The translations under genes were made by a program, and so were the position numbers. This document shows positions 10,701 through 20,188 of a DNA stretch of 64,000 bases, piece by piece. The notes below the pieces were generated by a model. The model was not told the origin of the DNA. It ran no database searches and saw nothing but the letters and a program-made list of their open reading frames with translations. Position 1 is the first letter of the stretch; the number at the start of each line of letters is the position of its first letter. This stretch comes from Thecamonas trahens ATCC 50062 (taxonomy: Eukaryota > Apusozoa > Apusomonadida > Apusomonadidae). The stretch is taken from assembly GCF_000142905.1 (NCBI RefSeq), contig NW_013657621.1, positions 117,615 to 181,614 on the forward strand, given 5' to 3'.

Positions 10701-11176
10701 GACGCCTCGCGCGGCACCTCGATGTACCTCTTCCTCGCGGCCCTCCTCTGGCCCTTTATCGACTCCTACTGGCTCGCTGCCCTCTCGCTCTACCACCTGT
10801 ACCCAGACCGCAACGTCTCGTCCAAGGACCTCATCAACTACACACAGAAGCTCGGTGAGCGTCTTTACTTTGAGGGCCAGATCGACCTGTACGAGGCCGT
10901 CTCCAAGGAGACCGTCGGCAACGCCATCAAGCTTTTCATGGAGAAGGGCGTCGTCGAGGCCGTCCACGTCCAGAACCAGTTCACCACTGCTCCCATCGTT
11001 CGCCTCACCAAGGACTACCACTCGATGGCCGCCATCGACTCGCTCATCCGCAACGTCGGCGTTTCAAGAAGCGCTCGCGCATGTACCGCTCGCGCCGTTT
11101 CAAGGCCATCACCACCACAGACATCGACGACGGCATTGCCATCGTCCGCCGGCACGAAGGCATCGCTGCCGAGTGA
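7717..11176 (+). CDS. Glycerol-3-phosphate acyltransferase-family protein (PlsB/GPAM-like), two exons
   Basis: Acyltransferase that probably acylates glycerol-3-phosphate (or a related acceptor), the first step of glycerolipid synthesis. Exon 1 (7717-7968, 84 codons) has a hydrophobic N-terminus. The donor is GTACGT, the acceptor CACATAG, and exon 2 starts at 8148 in phase 0 (LSDETLLDHLDEAT). All four family motifs are present: block I HKSHID (HX4D catalytic), block II GGAFFIRRSF, block III FIEGGRSRSGK, block IV IVPVSLNYDRI. Block III EGGRSRSGK and VVAGINLNI resemble bacterial PlsB more than animal DHAP acyltransferase. An acidic linker separates this from a C-terminal PlsB-like helical region. 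Near 11057 the frame must shift by one missing base, after which the protein ends RRFKKRSRMYRSRRFKAITT to the stop at 11174-11176 (about 1093 aa). Without the shift the ORF runs to 11372 with an implausible tail. Confidence 0.87.
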
Positions 11177-11342
11177 TCGGCCAGCCTTACCTTTTCAGGA
11201 ACGGAGTGGACAAATCTGTCCACGCGTTCCAGCACGCGATATGGTGCCCCACACATGTTTGACGACAACGCGCCCGAACGACCATACCGTCAAAAGTGGT
11301 AAACTCCAGCTCATGATTGTAACTCGTTCGAGTTGTTCCTCG

Positions 11343-11526
11343 CCCCTGTACGATTATCTCTCATTGGAGTAATCGTTTCCACCAACCACCCCTGTACGAT
11401 TATCTCTCATTGGAGTAATCGTTTCCACCAACCGCCCCTGTACGATTATCTCTCATTGGAGTAATCGTTTCCACCAACCGCCCCTGTACGATTATCTCTC
11501 ATTGGAGTAATCGTTCCACCAACCGA
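11343..11526 (+). repeat. 46-bp minisatellite containing a 7-bp hairpin, four copies
   Basis: Four tandem units start at 11343, 11389, 11435 and 11481; the last lacks one T. Each contains ACGATTA, a 13-nt loop with CTCATTGGAG, and TAATCGT, a perfect 7-bp inverted repeat. The array begins about 165 bp after the acyltransferase stop and about 70 bp before the next ATG, so it may lie in a 3' UTR or a promoter. Confidence 0.93.
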
Positions 11527-11595
11527 GGAACCTCCCCTCCCCCTCCCCCCTCCCCCCCCCCCTCCACCCCACCCCACTCCACTCCCCACCACACC

Positions 11596-12947
11596 ATGGC
11601 CACAGAGAAGTCGTCGGCATACCCCGTGGGTGGGGTGCTGTGGGAGTACTCCTCGGGAGTGTTCTCTTCGGGATGGTCCCAGCGGTGGGGCGCCGTCGAC
11701 GCCTCGAGCGGCTCGCTCCACCTGTTCACCGCAAAGCCACGCTGCATTCGCCGCAGGGTACAGAATGGGGTATGTGTAGGGAAGGGGGGAGGGGGACGGG
11801 GAGGGGGATGGGGATGATGGTGGGGTAATGGGCATGGGGATAGGCATGGACATGCCGGACATGGTGGACATGGCGGACATGATGGACATGATGGACATGG
11901 TGGACATGATGGATGGACATGATGGACATGATGGACATGGTGGACATGACGGACATGATGGACATGATGGACGTGATGAACATGATGGACATGACGGACA
12001 TGATGGACATGATGGACATGGTGGACATGACGGACATGATGGACATGATGGACATGGTGGACATGATGGACATGGTGGACATGACGGACATGGTGGACAT
12101 GACGGTGATGGTGCTGGTGGCCATGACCATGATGGTGGCCATGATGGTGGCCATGATGGTGGCCATGATGGGCCATGATGGGCATTCAGTTCTTGGTAGC
12201 CATGATGGCCATGATGCACTCTATGGCCACAATGACTATGACTGCGATGATCACCACGCAACGACGGGCGGTCACAGAAACCTCTTCATCTTGGACTCAC
12301 GTGCTCCCCCCTCCTCCCCCCCCCCCACATACACTCAGACATTCTGGTCGTCCTCCCGCAAAAAGGTCAATCTCGCTGAAGTCACTGACCTCGTCATCGA
12401 CGACACAAAGGGCCCGTGCTTCTCGCTCAACACAGGTCGCCACAAGCTCCAGCTCAAGGCGCAGAAGCCCGAGTACCGCGCCGAATGGATCGCCGCCATC
12501 TCGCCCCATCTCTCCACACCATCGGCTCTCGAGTCTGCCTCACTCATCGCCCCGCCGCCGACTCCGGCCGCCGTCGGCGCGCCTCCCCCCGCTGTCGCCC
12601 CGCCGTCGTTTGCCTCCAACGCGGCTCCGCCTCCCCATCATCCGCGCCCGGGCATGGCCGCAGGCGTCGCTGCAGGCGCTGTTGTCGGCGGCTCCGCCGC
12701 ATACGCAGCATCGGCCTACTCCCCAGCCTCTGCGGCCACTCCGGCATCGGCACCCCCACCAGCATTCTCCGATCCTCCCGCCGCCTCCACTCCGCCGCCG
12801 CCGGCCTTCTCCAGCCCGGCCGCCGCCTCGGCCCCGCCGCCACCGGCCTTCTCCGCCCCAGCCGTCGCCTCGACCGCCTGCGCCCCCGGCGCCACGCCCT
12901 GGGGCCCTCCCGCCAACCCGGCCGCCTATCGCCCTGCGCTTTACTAG
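11596..12947 (+). CDS. Small PH-domain protein with Pro/Ala-rich tail, two exons
   Basis: Exon 1 (11596-11769, 58 codons) encodes the first PH strands: GGVLWEYSSGVFSSGWSQRW, then GAVDASSGSLHLFTAKP. The donor GTATGT is at 11770 and the acceptor ACTCAG at 12333-12338. Exon 2 starts at 12339 in phase 0 with TFWSSSRKKVNLAEVTDLVI and ends the PH fold with RAEWIAAI, the usual C-terminal helix containing the conserved Trp. Beyond residue about 115 the protein is a disordered Ala/Pro/Ser-rich tail ending at the TAG at 12945-12947; total 260 aa. It probably binds phosphoinositides or protein partners at membranes, but no specific role can be assigned. A C-rich tract sits directly upstream of the ATG. 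The stop is only 28 bp before the next gene's ATG. Confidence 0.8.
11848..12180. repeat. 9-bp and 12-bp repeat array inside an intron
   Basis: Repeats of gacatgatg/gacatggtg/gacatgacg (9 bp), then gtggccatgatg-type units. They fill most of the 569-bp intron of the small PH gene. Several frames are open across it and give Met-Asp-rich or His-rich peptides; I regard these as artefacts. Confidence 0.93.
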
Positions 12948-12975
12948 TAACACTCCTCTCGCTGTCGTCCATCTC

Positions 12976-13819
12976 ATGCTCGCCTTTGTTCGCAACGCGT
13001 CATCGCTCTCGCTTGTCCGCGCCATCGCCTCATCAGCCTGCCTCGCCCTCCCCGATCCGTCCATGGAGGACCTCCTCCGCCAGCTCAACGAGTCGGGCGA
13101 TCTGCCCGAGCTGGAGCTCGAGCCGCTCGGCGGGCGCGACGATCGCCTCGTCGTCCCGGGCCATCCCGTCCTCCACGCGCCCGCCCCGCCGACCCTTCCG
13201 GCTCCGACTTCCTCACCCGCCGCTGTCCAAAAGCTCATCGAGACGCCGTCCGACAACGGCGGACTCGCTAACGACCTCGATCTCCTCGTCGACGTCCTTG
13301 CCACCCATGGCGCCCTCGGTGTCGCCGCCCTCAGCTCGGCATCGCCAAGCGAGTCTTTGTGGTCGATGCCGCCGTCGCTGGCCCGGCCATCGACCCACTC
13401 TCCGCCCACAACGAAACCGCCGACGAGGAAGACGACATCGTGGCTGTGGCCTGGATCGACCCGACGGTCGTCTCGGCCTCCTCCCCGCCGTCGTGGTTCT
13501 GGGAGGGCTGCCTGTCGCTCCCGGGCCTCTACGGCTGGGTCGCTCGCCCTTCCGCCGTCGTCGTCTCCGGCTGGACCGCCACCCTCACCGCCGCCGGCTC
13601 CTGGAGCCTCACCCACAGCGCAGACATGCGGCTGGAGGACCTCCCCGCGAGGGTCTTCCTCCATGAGGCCGACCACCTTGACGGCCGGCTCTTCCCCGAC
13701 CGCCTCTCCGCGCCCGCTTCGCCCTCCCGGCCGACCTCGTCGACGACATCGAAGGCTCAGACTATCCTTCGCCCGCAGCCGCACGGACCCGCCCAGGCGC
13801 CTTCTCGCCCGTCGAGTAG
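12976..13819 (+). CDS. Peptide deformylase, mitochondrial type, two frameshifts in this assembly
   Basis: Metalloenzyme that removes the N-formyl group from organelle-made proteins. The N-terminus MLAFVRNASSLSLVRAIASS is Arg/Ser/Ala-rich without acidic residues, as in mitochondrial presequences; an internal ATG at 13063 is the alternative start. The three PDF motifs are present: motif 1 GALGVAA then QLGIAKRVFVV (residues about 115-130), motif 2 EGCLSLPG with the metal-ligand Cys, motif 3 HEADHLDG with HExxH. Motif 1 is interrupted by one missing base in a C-run at about 13328-13331; adding it gives AAPQ as expected. A second missing base near 13707 joins the tail RFALPADLVDDIEGSDY to the stop at 13817. 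Corrected length is 281 aa. It presumably acts in the mitochondrion; a plastid is not suggested by anything here. Confidence 0.88.
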
Positions 13820-13916
13820 CCGCGCCACACCTTGCTCCATCTCTGCTCTCACCTGCATCTGCATCCGCGTCCGCAGTGCCCGATCACCATCCCGCCTGCC
13901 CTCGTTTACCTCCTCA

Positions 13917-15473
13917 TCAACCTGCGAGCCACTCCTCCAGCATCTGCGCCGCCTCGCCCTGCCCGGCTCCGCGCGCATCTGACGCCACCCGCCCCACTCT
14001 TGCCGCGATCTCTACCTCACCTCGTGGTGTCACATCGAGGAGGGCGGCGACAACTGGCACGTGGCCACGCACCGCCGCTGTGTGCAGCGCCGCGTCCAGC
14101 TTGCTCAACGACTCTGCGCTTGCGTGCTCGAGGAGGAGCTGGACACACTCGAGGTACCCACGCGTCGCCGCTCGCTCGATCGCAAAGTGTTCGCGCTCCT
14201 CAGTTTCAGCCGTGCTCCACACCAGCAGCAGTCGGAGCACGGCTGCGTGCCCGCTGCTGGCCGCCACCCCGATGGCCTTGCCTACCGCCTCACCCGCGCC
14301 GCCCAGCCCGGCATCAAGCAGAAACGCGACCGCGGCGTCACTTCCGATTCGCGCTGCCGACACTAGGGTGCGCGGCTCAAACTGCGTCTCGGGCGCAGCC
14401 GCCACCAGCGTGCGAACCACATCCATGCACCCGTTGGCAATGGCCCAGTTTGCCGCCTGCCACCCGTTGGCGGCCACATCGACCCGTCCATCGGCGAGCA
14501 GTAGCTCCACCACTTGGCCTCGGCCAGCCCGCGCCGCCGTCCGCAGTGCTGCCGAGTTGTCCGCCCGCGGATCGACTCGCGGATCGGCCAGCAGCTCGGC
14601 CACCGCCGACGCGTGGCCCGACCGCGCCGCCCATCGCAGCGCATAGTTGTCGAGCACGCCCGGATCGACGCGCCCGTCGGCCAGCAGCCGGCGCAGAATG
14701 TCGACATGCCCAAACTCGGCTGCCCATCGTAGCGGATAGCCCGAATCAAACTGGACGTCCACCGCAGTTGCATTGAGGAGCTCGGCCACCACCGCAGCGT
14801 GTCCGCTGTTGCACGCCCACACAATCGCCGCGTTGTTGCTCCATCCCACATCGGTCTCCGGCATCGCCACCAGCATTCGCACCACCTCTGCAGCGCCCGC
14901 GTTGGCCGCCGCCACCAGTGCCCGCGAGAGCATTGCCGTCACTTCAGCTGCAGGCATCGCTAGGACAGCGCGTACAGTTTCGACTGCGCCGACAGCGCCG
15001 ACCGCTGCTCCGGCAACAAGCAGTTCGCGCAAGTCTGCAGCCGCAAGCTGTGCAAGCTCAGTCAGCCGCCGCCGCCATTGCCCTCCCTCGCTCTCGCTCA
15101 GACCGACCGTCGTCCCCGTCGTCGTCCTCCTCGTCACCCCCAGCCGCGCGAGCGTGCCGAACGTGTGGCTGATGGTCAACGCACCCGGCGGAGGAACCTG
15201 GCCGATGACCTCGTCGGTGGCCCAGAGCGCAGATCGGACGTGGGCATGGTCCACGCACCACATCAGACCCATCGCTGCATACACTTTGTCCCGTCCGTAT
15301 TCGTTGCCAAGAATCATCCGGTACAACGTCTTGCACGTCATGCCCAGCGCCACCATGTCCTCCGCCGTAAGCACCTTGCTCGCAAACGCAATCAGCTGCA
15401 CGATCTCCACCGGAAAGTCCGTCAGCACCACACCTTGCCCCTCATCGGTGCCATTGGTCCCCGTAGCTGCCAT
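13917..15473 (-). CDS. Ankyrin-repeat protein with F-box-like N-terminus
   Basis: Intronless 518-aa protein. Residues about 18-60 (LTDFPVEIVQLIAFA ... DMVALGMTCKTLYRMI) have the F-box pattern LPxE(I/V)xxxIxx ... LAxTCKxLY. From about residue 150 to the end there are ankyrin repeats, recognisable as AAxxGHxxVVxxLLxx, for example AARSGHASAVAELLADPRVD and AASSGHAAVLRLLL. If the F-box is real, the protein may be a substrate adaptor of an SCF ubiquitin ligase; otherwise it is a generic ankyrin scaffold. The start MAATGTNGTDEG is the only plausible ATG. It converges on the deformylase gene with about 97 bp between stops. Confidence 0.82.
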   Translation of the reverse strand: MAATGTNGTDEGQGVVLTDFPVEIVQLIAFASKVLTAEDMVALGMTCKTLYRMILGNEYGRDKVYAAMGLMWCVDHAHVRSALWATDEVIGQVPPPGALTISHTFGTLARLGVTRRTTTGTTVGLSESEGGQWRRRLTELAQLAAADLRELLVAGAAVGAVGAVETVRAVLAMPAAEVTAMLSRALVAAANAGAAEVVRMLVAMPETDVGWSNNAAIVWACNSGHAAVVAELLNATAVDVQFDSGYPLRWAAEFGHVDILRRLLADGRVDPGVLDNYALRWAARSGHASAVAELLADPRVDPRADNSAALRTAARAGRGQVVELLLADGRVDVAANGWQAANWAIANGCMDVVRTLVAAAPETQFEPRTLVSAARIGSDAAVAFLLDAGLGGAGEAVGKAIGVAASSGHAAVLRLLLVWSTAETEEREHFAIERAATRGYLECVQLLLEHASAESLSKLDAALHTAAVRGHVPVVAALLDVTPRGEVEIAARVGRVASDARGAGQGEAAQMLEEWLAG

Positions 15474-15633
15474 TTGCTGCCTTGATGCTCTCTTGATGCT
15501 GTCCTGATACCCACCGCCTGTCGTTGTCGCTGCCTCTAAATCCCTCGAAAATACTCCGACGAAGACAGAGAGAGAAGCGTGTGACCGACGGACGGCAGCC
15601 TTGTCCCCGCTTGGAATCGTAGCGGATTGTGGC

Positions 15634-18600
15634 CTACAATTTACCTACACCACCACGACGGGTCAGTCCGTCTGAAAGGGAGACAATGGCAAATGCTGTG
15701 GAGGAGAAGATCTGGTCAGGAACGACCCGTGTCTTGACCTTGAACCACGGGACGTCGAGCCGTGCCGCAAGGTCACGGATCGAGGCCGTCTCGCGGGTGC
15801 GCGACAAAGACGGCGGCGGTGGCGGAGACGCGGTGCGGTGCCGGTCGAGCGCGCCATCCCCGATGTAGTGCGGATACGTCTGTGCAGCGGCATCGAATCG
15901 GTCGGCGAGGCTCTCGGTCCCCGGGACCTCTCGAGCTAGCCGCCGCCGGGTCTCGTCGCGGGCGCGACGCGCGCGCGCAGCGTGCGCTACCTGCGCCACC
16001 ACAGAAAGCTTCGAGTTGAGCAACGCAGCGTTGGCCTCCTTCTGTTGCGAGAGCGAAAGGATCGGTTTGCGCGTCGGCGCTGGTCGTGTACCCTGAACCG
16101 TAGCGTATGCGTCGCTGATCTCTGCCGAACGAGCCGCGAGGCTCGCCCGTGCCTCGCCGGCGGACCCGAGGATGTTGTCGATGTCGAGCGGTGGTGGCGG
16201 CGGCGACGGCGGTGGCGGTGGCGGCGTAATAGCGACTGCTGTCACTGGCGAAGCATCTGGGGTGATGGCCGTGAACGAAAGTCCGGACGTCCGGGTCAGC
16301 TCACGGCGCCACTCTGCTGAACTACCAGCAGCCGGCGCGGTGGCCTGTGGACGAGTTGCTGTCTTGATGAGCGGTGGGCGCCGCTCGAGGACAGGCACAG
16401 TCTGCAGTGGCTCTGTAACATCCCTACGCGGCAGGGTATGTACAAGCCGGGTGACGTCCCCCTCAAACGACGCAATCTGCGCGTTGAGATCAGCAAGCCG
16501 TGCCGAGGTCTCTGCGTACGACCGCGAGAGCTCGGCCGGCTCGGGCTCCGGCCCGCGGAGGGGCGATGACCACGACGGCGGGGATGTGGTGGGCGAGAAC
16601 GAAGAGAGCGAGAACGGCTCGACCCGCTTGACCGGCGAGATGGATGGCGAGCGGGCACCGCGAAGGCTGTCTGTAAACGACGGGGTCCGAGCCCGCGGGG
16701 TGACCGCTGCTGATGGCGGCTGCGGCGGTGGCGTGCGGGCGGTGTCGCGTCCGTCGGCTGCGGGGTGATCGACCGAGTTGGGCGTGCTGGCGTCGTCAAA
16801 GAGCATGCCCACCACGTCCTCGTCGACGGCGGCGAGGCCGAGCCGGACGTTGTCAGGATCCGCCAGCAGCGATTCGGCCTCGCGAGAACGGCTCTGCGGC
16901 GAGAACGAGGAGTCAATGAACGTCTCGCCGGCGGTCACTCGCAGCACACCGTCGTCCATGGCGTGTGAGAGCTGGAGCGAGCGGGCAAAGCCCGAGTCGC
17001 GCGGCGGTGCAGGACTATCCTGCCGTTGCATCAATGGCGACGGTTGCGGCGGCGACGGCATGGTGGCGGGTGGCGGTGGCGGTGGCGGCGGGGGTTGGGT
17101 GAGCATGGCGCGGTCGCGATCGCGCCGCTCGGCCTCGAGCTGGCGAATCCGCTCCATGAGCTCGTCCTCGCGCTGGCGCTGGCGCTCACGCTCACGGGCG
17201 AGCTCGGACGAGGTCTGCAGCGCAACCGACTTTGGGGACGGAGCCAAAGAAAGTGGACCGGATGCGGCGCGCGCAGCCGTGGCCAAGGTCTCGAGCGCCT
17301 GCAGCTCGAGGCGGAGCTCGCGCGACGAAGTGCGTGCAGCGGCGCGCTGGACGGCGGGAATGACAGTGCCGACCGGATCGAGGACGGCGGAGAGAAGTGC
17401 GGCTCTACCGGTTGCATCAGTTGCGGACCGGAGGAGCGCGTTAGCGAGCTCGACGACTACAAGCGCGGGGCTCGACTCGGTGAGCGCGGCCCGGATGGCG
17501 GCTGCGGCGTCGGGGAGCGCGGTGAGCTGGGAAGCGACAGTGGCGGCAAAGGCCGTGTCGGCGACGGCGAGCGAAGCAAGTGTGTCGAGGACGGCAGTGG
17601 CGACGCCAGGCGACGGCTGGCTGGCGAGAGCATCTAGGCCGAGCGCGAGGATCTGCGGTCGGAGGCGGCGGAGCTGGGCGGCGCCTACCGGGAGCGCAGC
17701 GATGCGGGCGAGAGCCGTAAGCGCATGGGCGAGGGCGTTACCGACGAGCTTTGGCAGGAGATCGACGAGCACAGCGGGAGCACCCATTTCGACGAGGTGC
17801 ATAGCGCAGGCCGAGTCGTCGTCGATGGCTCGGGCGAGGCCAAAGAGGAGCGAGGCGAGGTCTCCCGGCGGAGCACGGACGGAGCGCTCAAGGGCAGCGA
17901 TCCAGATGGCGGCGCGGTGGTCGGGCGGCGAGACAAGGGTGAGAGTAGCTGCGGCGGCGTGGCGGCGGAGGCTGTCAAGGACCTCGCGAACGTTAGATGC
18001 GTCGAGGTACTGTCGAAAGTAGAGGGCGACGCCGAGCGGCTCGGGCGAGGCCCGCGGCAGGACCGGCAGGTCACGGCAAAAGACCCGGATGTCGTCGACA
18101 GACCGCGGATCTCCGAGGGCGGCAGCAATGGTTGCCACGTTTGCGGCAAACGGCAGGGCGTCGTTCCACGGCAGGGCCTCGGCGTGGCGGACGGGTGCAA
18201 GGCCGACGACGTCGTCGGGTTCGACATCCTGGGCCGATGCCCATGTCAGGATGCATTCTGATGGCGGAGGAGCAGATGGCACCGGTGCCGAGTGTGCCAT
18301 GCGCGGGCTGGTGAGCAGCGATGCGTTGGCCAGGGGAGTGATGGAGGGAGTGGGAGCAGGCGTGGCGGCGGAGGCGGGAGGTTGTGCGTCCGAGCTGCGG
18401 TCCTGATCCTGGCCACGACTGCGACTGCGACTGCGGCCCTGATCCCGGCCACGACTGTGACTGCGGCCCTGATCCCGGTCACGACTGCGGCCCTGATCCC
18501 GGCCACGACTGCGACTGCGACTGCCCTGATCCCGGCCACGACTGTGACTGCGGCCCTGATCCCGGCCACGACTGCGACTGTGACTGCGGCCCTGATCCCG

Positions 18601-19234
18601 GCCACGACTGCGACTGCGGCCCTGATCCCGGCCACGACTGCGACTGCGACTGCGGCCCTGATCCCGGTCACGACTGCGGCCCTGATCCCGGCCACGACTG
18701 CGACTGCGACTGCGGCCCTGATCCCGGCCACGACTGTGACTGCGGCCCTGATCCCGGCCACGACTGCGACTGCGACTGCGGCCCTGATCCCGGCCACGAC
18801 TGTGACTGCGGCCCTGATCCCGGCCACGACTGCGACTGTGACTGCGGCCCTGATCCCGGCCACGACTGCGACTGCGACTGCGGCCCTGATCCCGGCCACG
18901 ACTGTGACTGCGGCCCTGATCCCGGCCACGACTGCGACTGCGACTGCGACTGCGACTGCGACTGCGACTGCGACTGCGGCCACCTTCCCGACCGCCACTC
19001 CGACGACGAGTACGAGTACGACTGCGAGTACGAGTGCGAGTGTGATCCGGCCGCTCTGCCTCCCGTACGACAGCCGCAATGGCCGATCGCCAAGCATCGG
19101 CCTCATGGGGCTCATCGGCCATGAGCACGATAGGCGGGGAGTCTGCCCTTGGCGGCGGGGCGAGCTGGAAACCCCTTGCGCCCTTCTTGCCGACAAAGGG
19201 GTTGACGGAGGCACCTTTGAGGGGGATGACCTAT

Positions 19235-19295
<61 letters not shown>

Positions 19296-19534
19296 GGGGG
19301 GGGGGGTGAGTGTGGGCGTCACGTTGAGCAGGTGATGAGGTGGCGCGAGGGGGTGGGTATGGGCATGGAGGGACATACTCGGTGGATTCGACTGGGATCT
19401 TTGGGAGAACAAAGACAGAGGGTATGCGTCGTCGCATTGAGGGCAACATGATGTCGTCGTGTTCGTCGGAAGAGCCCCGAGGAGGGCTCGTACAGTCCGC
19501 CCGTCCGGGCAACGGCCATCGCTTCGCCCGTCAC
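15634..19534 (-). CDS. PH domain + RS-type repeat + ARM-like repeat protein, two exons
   Basis: Exon 1 (19534-19379) encodes 52 residues with the start of a PH domain: TGGLYEPSSGLFRRTRRHHV then ALNATTHTLCLCSPKDPSR. The donor GTATGT is at 19378 and the acceptor CATAG ends at 19231. Exon 2 starts at 19230 in phase 0 with VIPLKGASVNPFVGKKGA and completes the PH domain with IVLMADEPHEADAWRSAI, so taking the first ATG of exon 2 would cut the domain. Residues about 134-327 are Arg/Ser repeats built on RGRDQGRS(H/R)SRS. Residues about 425-710 are Leu/Ala-rich helical repeats of ARM/HEAT type. A short charged coiled coil follows (LARERERQRQREDELMERIR), then a disordered Pro-rich region and a second helical stretch to the stop; 1250 aa in all. 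Role unknown; RS repeats suggest phosphoregulation or RNA-associated partners. Confidence 0.78.
18400..18975. repeat. Coding minisatellite (RGRDQGRS/SRS repeats)
   Basis: Repeats of ggccctgatcccggccacga followed by 1-7 ctgcga/ctgtga hexamers. On the minus strand it reads as in-frame RGRDQG plus RS-dipeptide runs within the PH/ARM protein. All units are multiples of three, so length changes keep the frame. Opposite-strand frames are open too. Confidence 0.93.
19234..19297. repeat. (TATGGG)n hexanucleotide array with G-run, in an intron
   Basis: About ten TATGGG units followed by 12 or more Gs. It lies within the 148-bp intron of the PH/ARM gene (sense strand CCCATA). It resembles a telomere-type hexamer but is internal and has the wrong sequence (TATGGG, not TTAGGG). 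Confidence 0.95.
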
Positions 19535-19545
19535 GAGTCAGCTGG

Positions 19546-19855
19546 CGAGCCACCGCCACCGCCACCGCCATCGCCACCGCCACCGCCACCGCCACCGCCA
19601 TCGCCACCGCCACCGCCACCGCCACCGCCACCGCCACCGCCACCGCAACGGCACGGCAACGCAACGGCAACGCAACGGCAACGGCAACGGCACGGCATCG
19701 CCACCGCCATCGCCACCGCCACCGCCACCGCCATCGCCACCGCCACCGCCACCGCCATCGCCACCGCCATCGCCACCGCCACCGCCACCGCCATCGCCAC
19801 CGCCACCGCCACCGCCACCGCCATCGCCATCGCCACCGCCACCGCCACCGCCACA
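19546..19855. repeat. (CCACCG/CCATCG)n hexanucleotide array
   Basis: Hexamers ccaccg and ccatcg with an internal gcaacggcacgg block. It sits immediately upstream (5') of the PH/ARM gene start at 19534. No gene is seen in it; the long open frames on both strands are repeat translations. Confidence 0.95.
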
Positions 19856-20188
19856 CACCGGCGGCTTCCTCGCGAAAATCGCCAGATATGCCCACATGCC
19901 GGCTACTGATGCTGGCAGCCCGATGCTGACAGCCCGATGCTGGCCACTGGTGCTGGCTACTGGTGCTGGCAGCCCGATGCTGGCAGCCCGATGCTGGCAG
20001 CCCGATGCTGGCTAGCTGGTGCTGATAATCATGATGCCCATGGTCTCATCTGCCACGACCGCCTCCCCCATCACCCATAATTCATGGCCATGCTCACCTC
20101 GATTGTCATCGTACGCGCATTGGAGACAATCGCGACGGACTCTGCCTCGTCGTTCCTGAACTTTTTATGTACAGCTCAATGATCTGTC

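Noticed and set aside
8851-11262. 803-aa Ser/Arg/Pro ORF on the plus strand
   Set aside because: It is the +1 frame of the acyltransferase gene; composition is the usual out-of-frame product of GC-rich codons, and all family motifs are in the other frame.
11499-12261. His/Ser-rich ORFs on both strands across the PH-gene intron
   Set aside because: They arise from the 9- and 12-bp repeats; the PH domain continues only if this stretch is spliced out.
18246-19895. 549-aa minus ORF with Trp/Arg and Ala/Val runs
   Set aside because: Translation of hexanucleotide repeats in an alternative frame; the supported frame encodes the PH and RS repeats.
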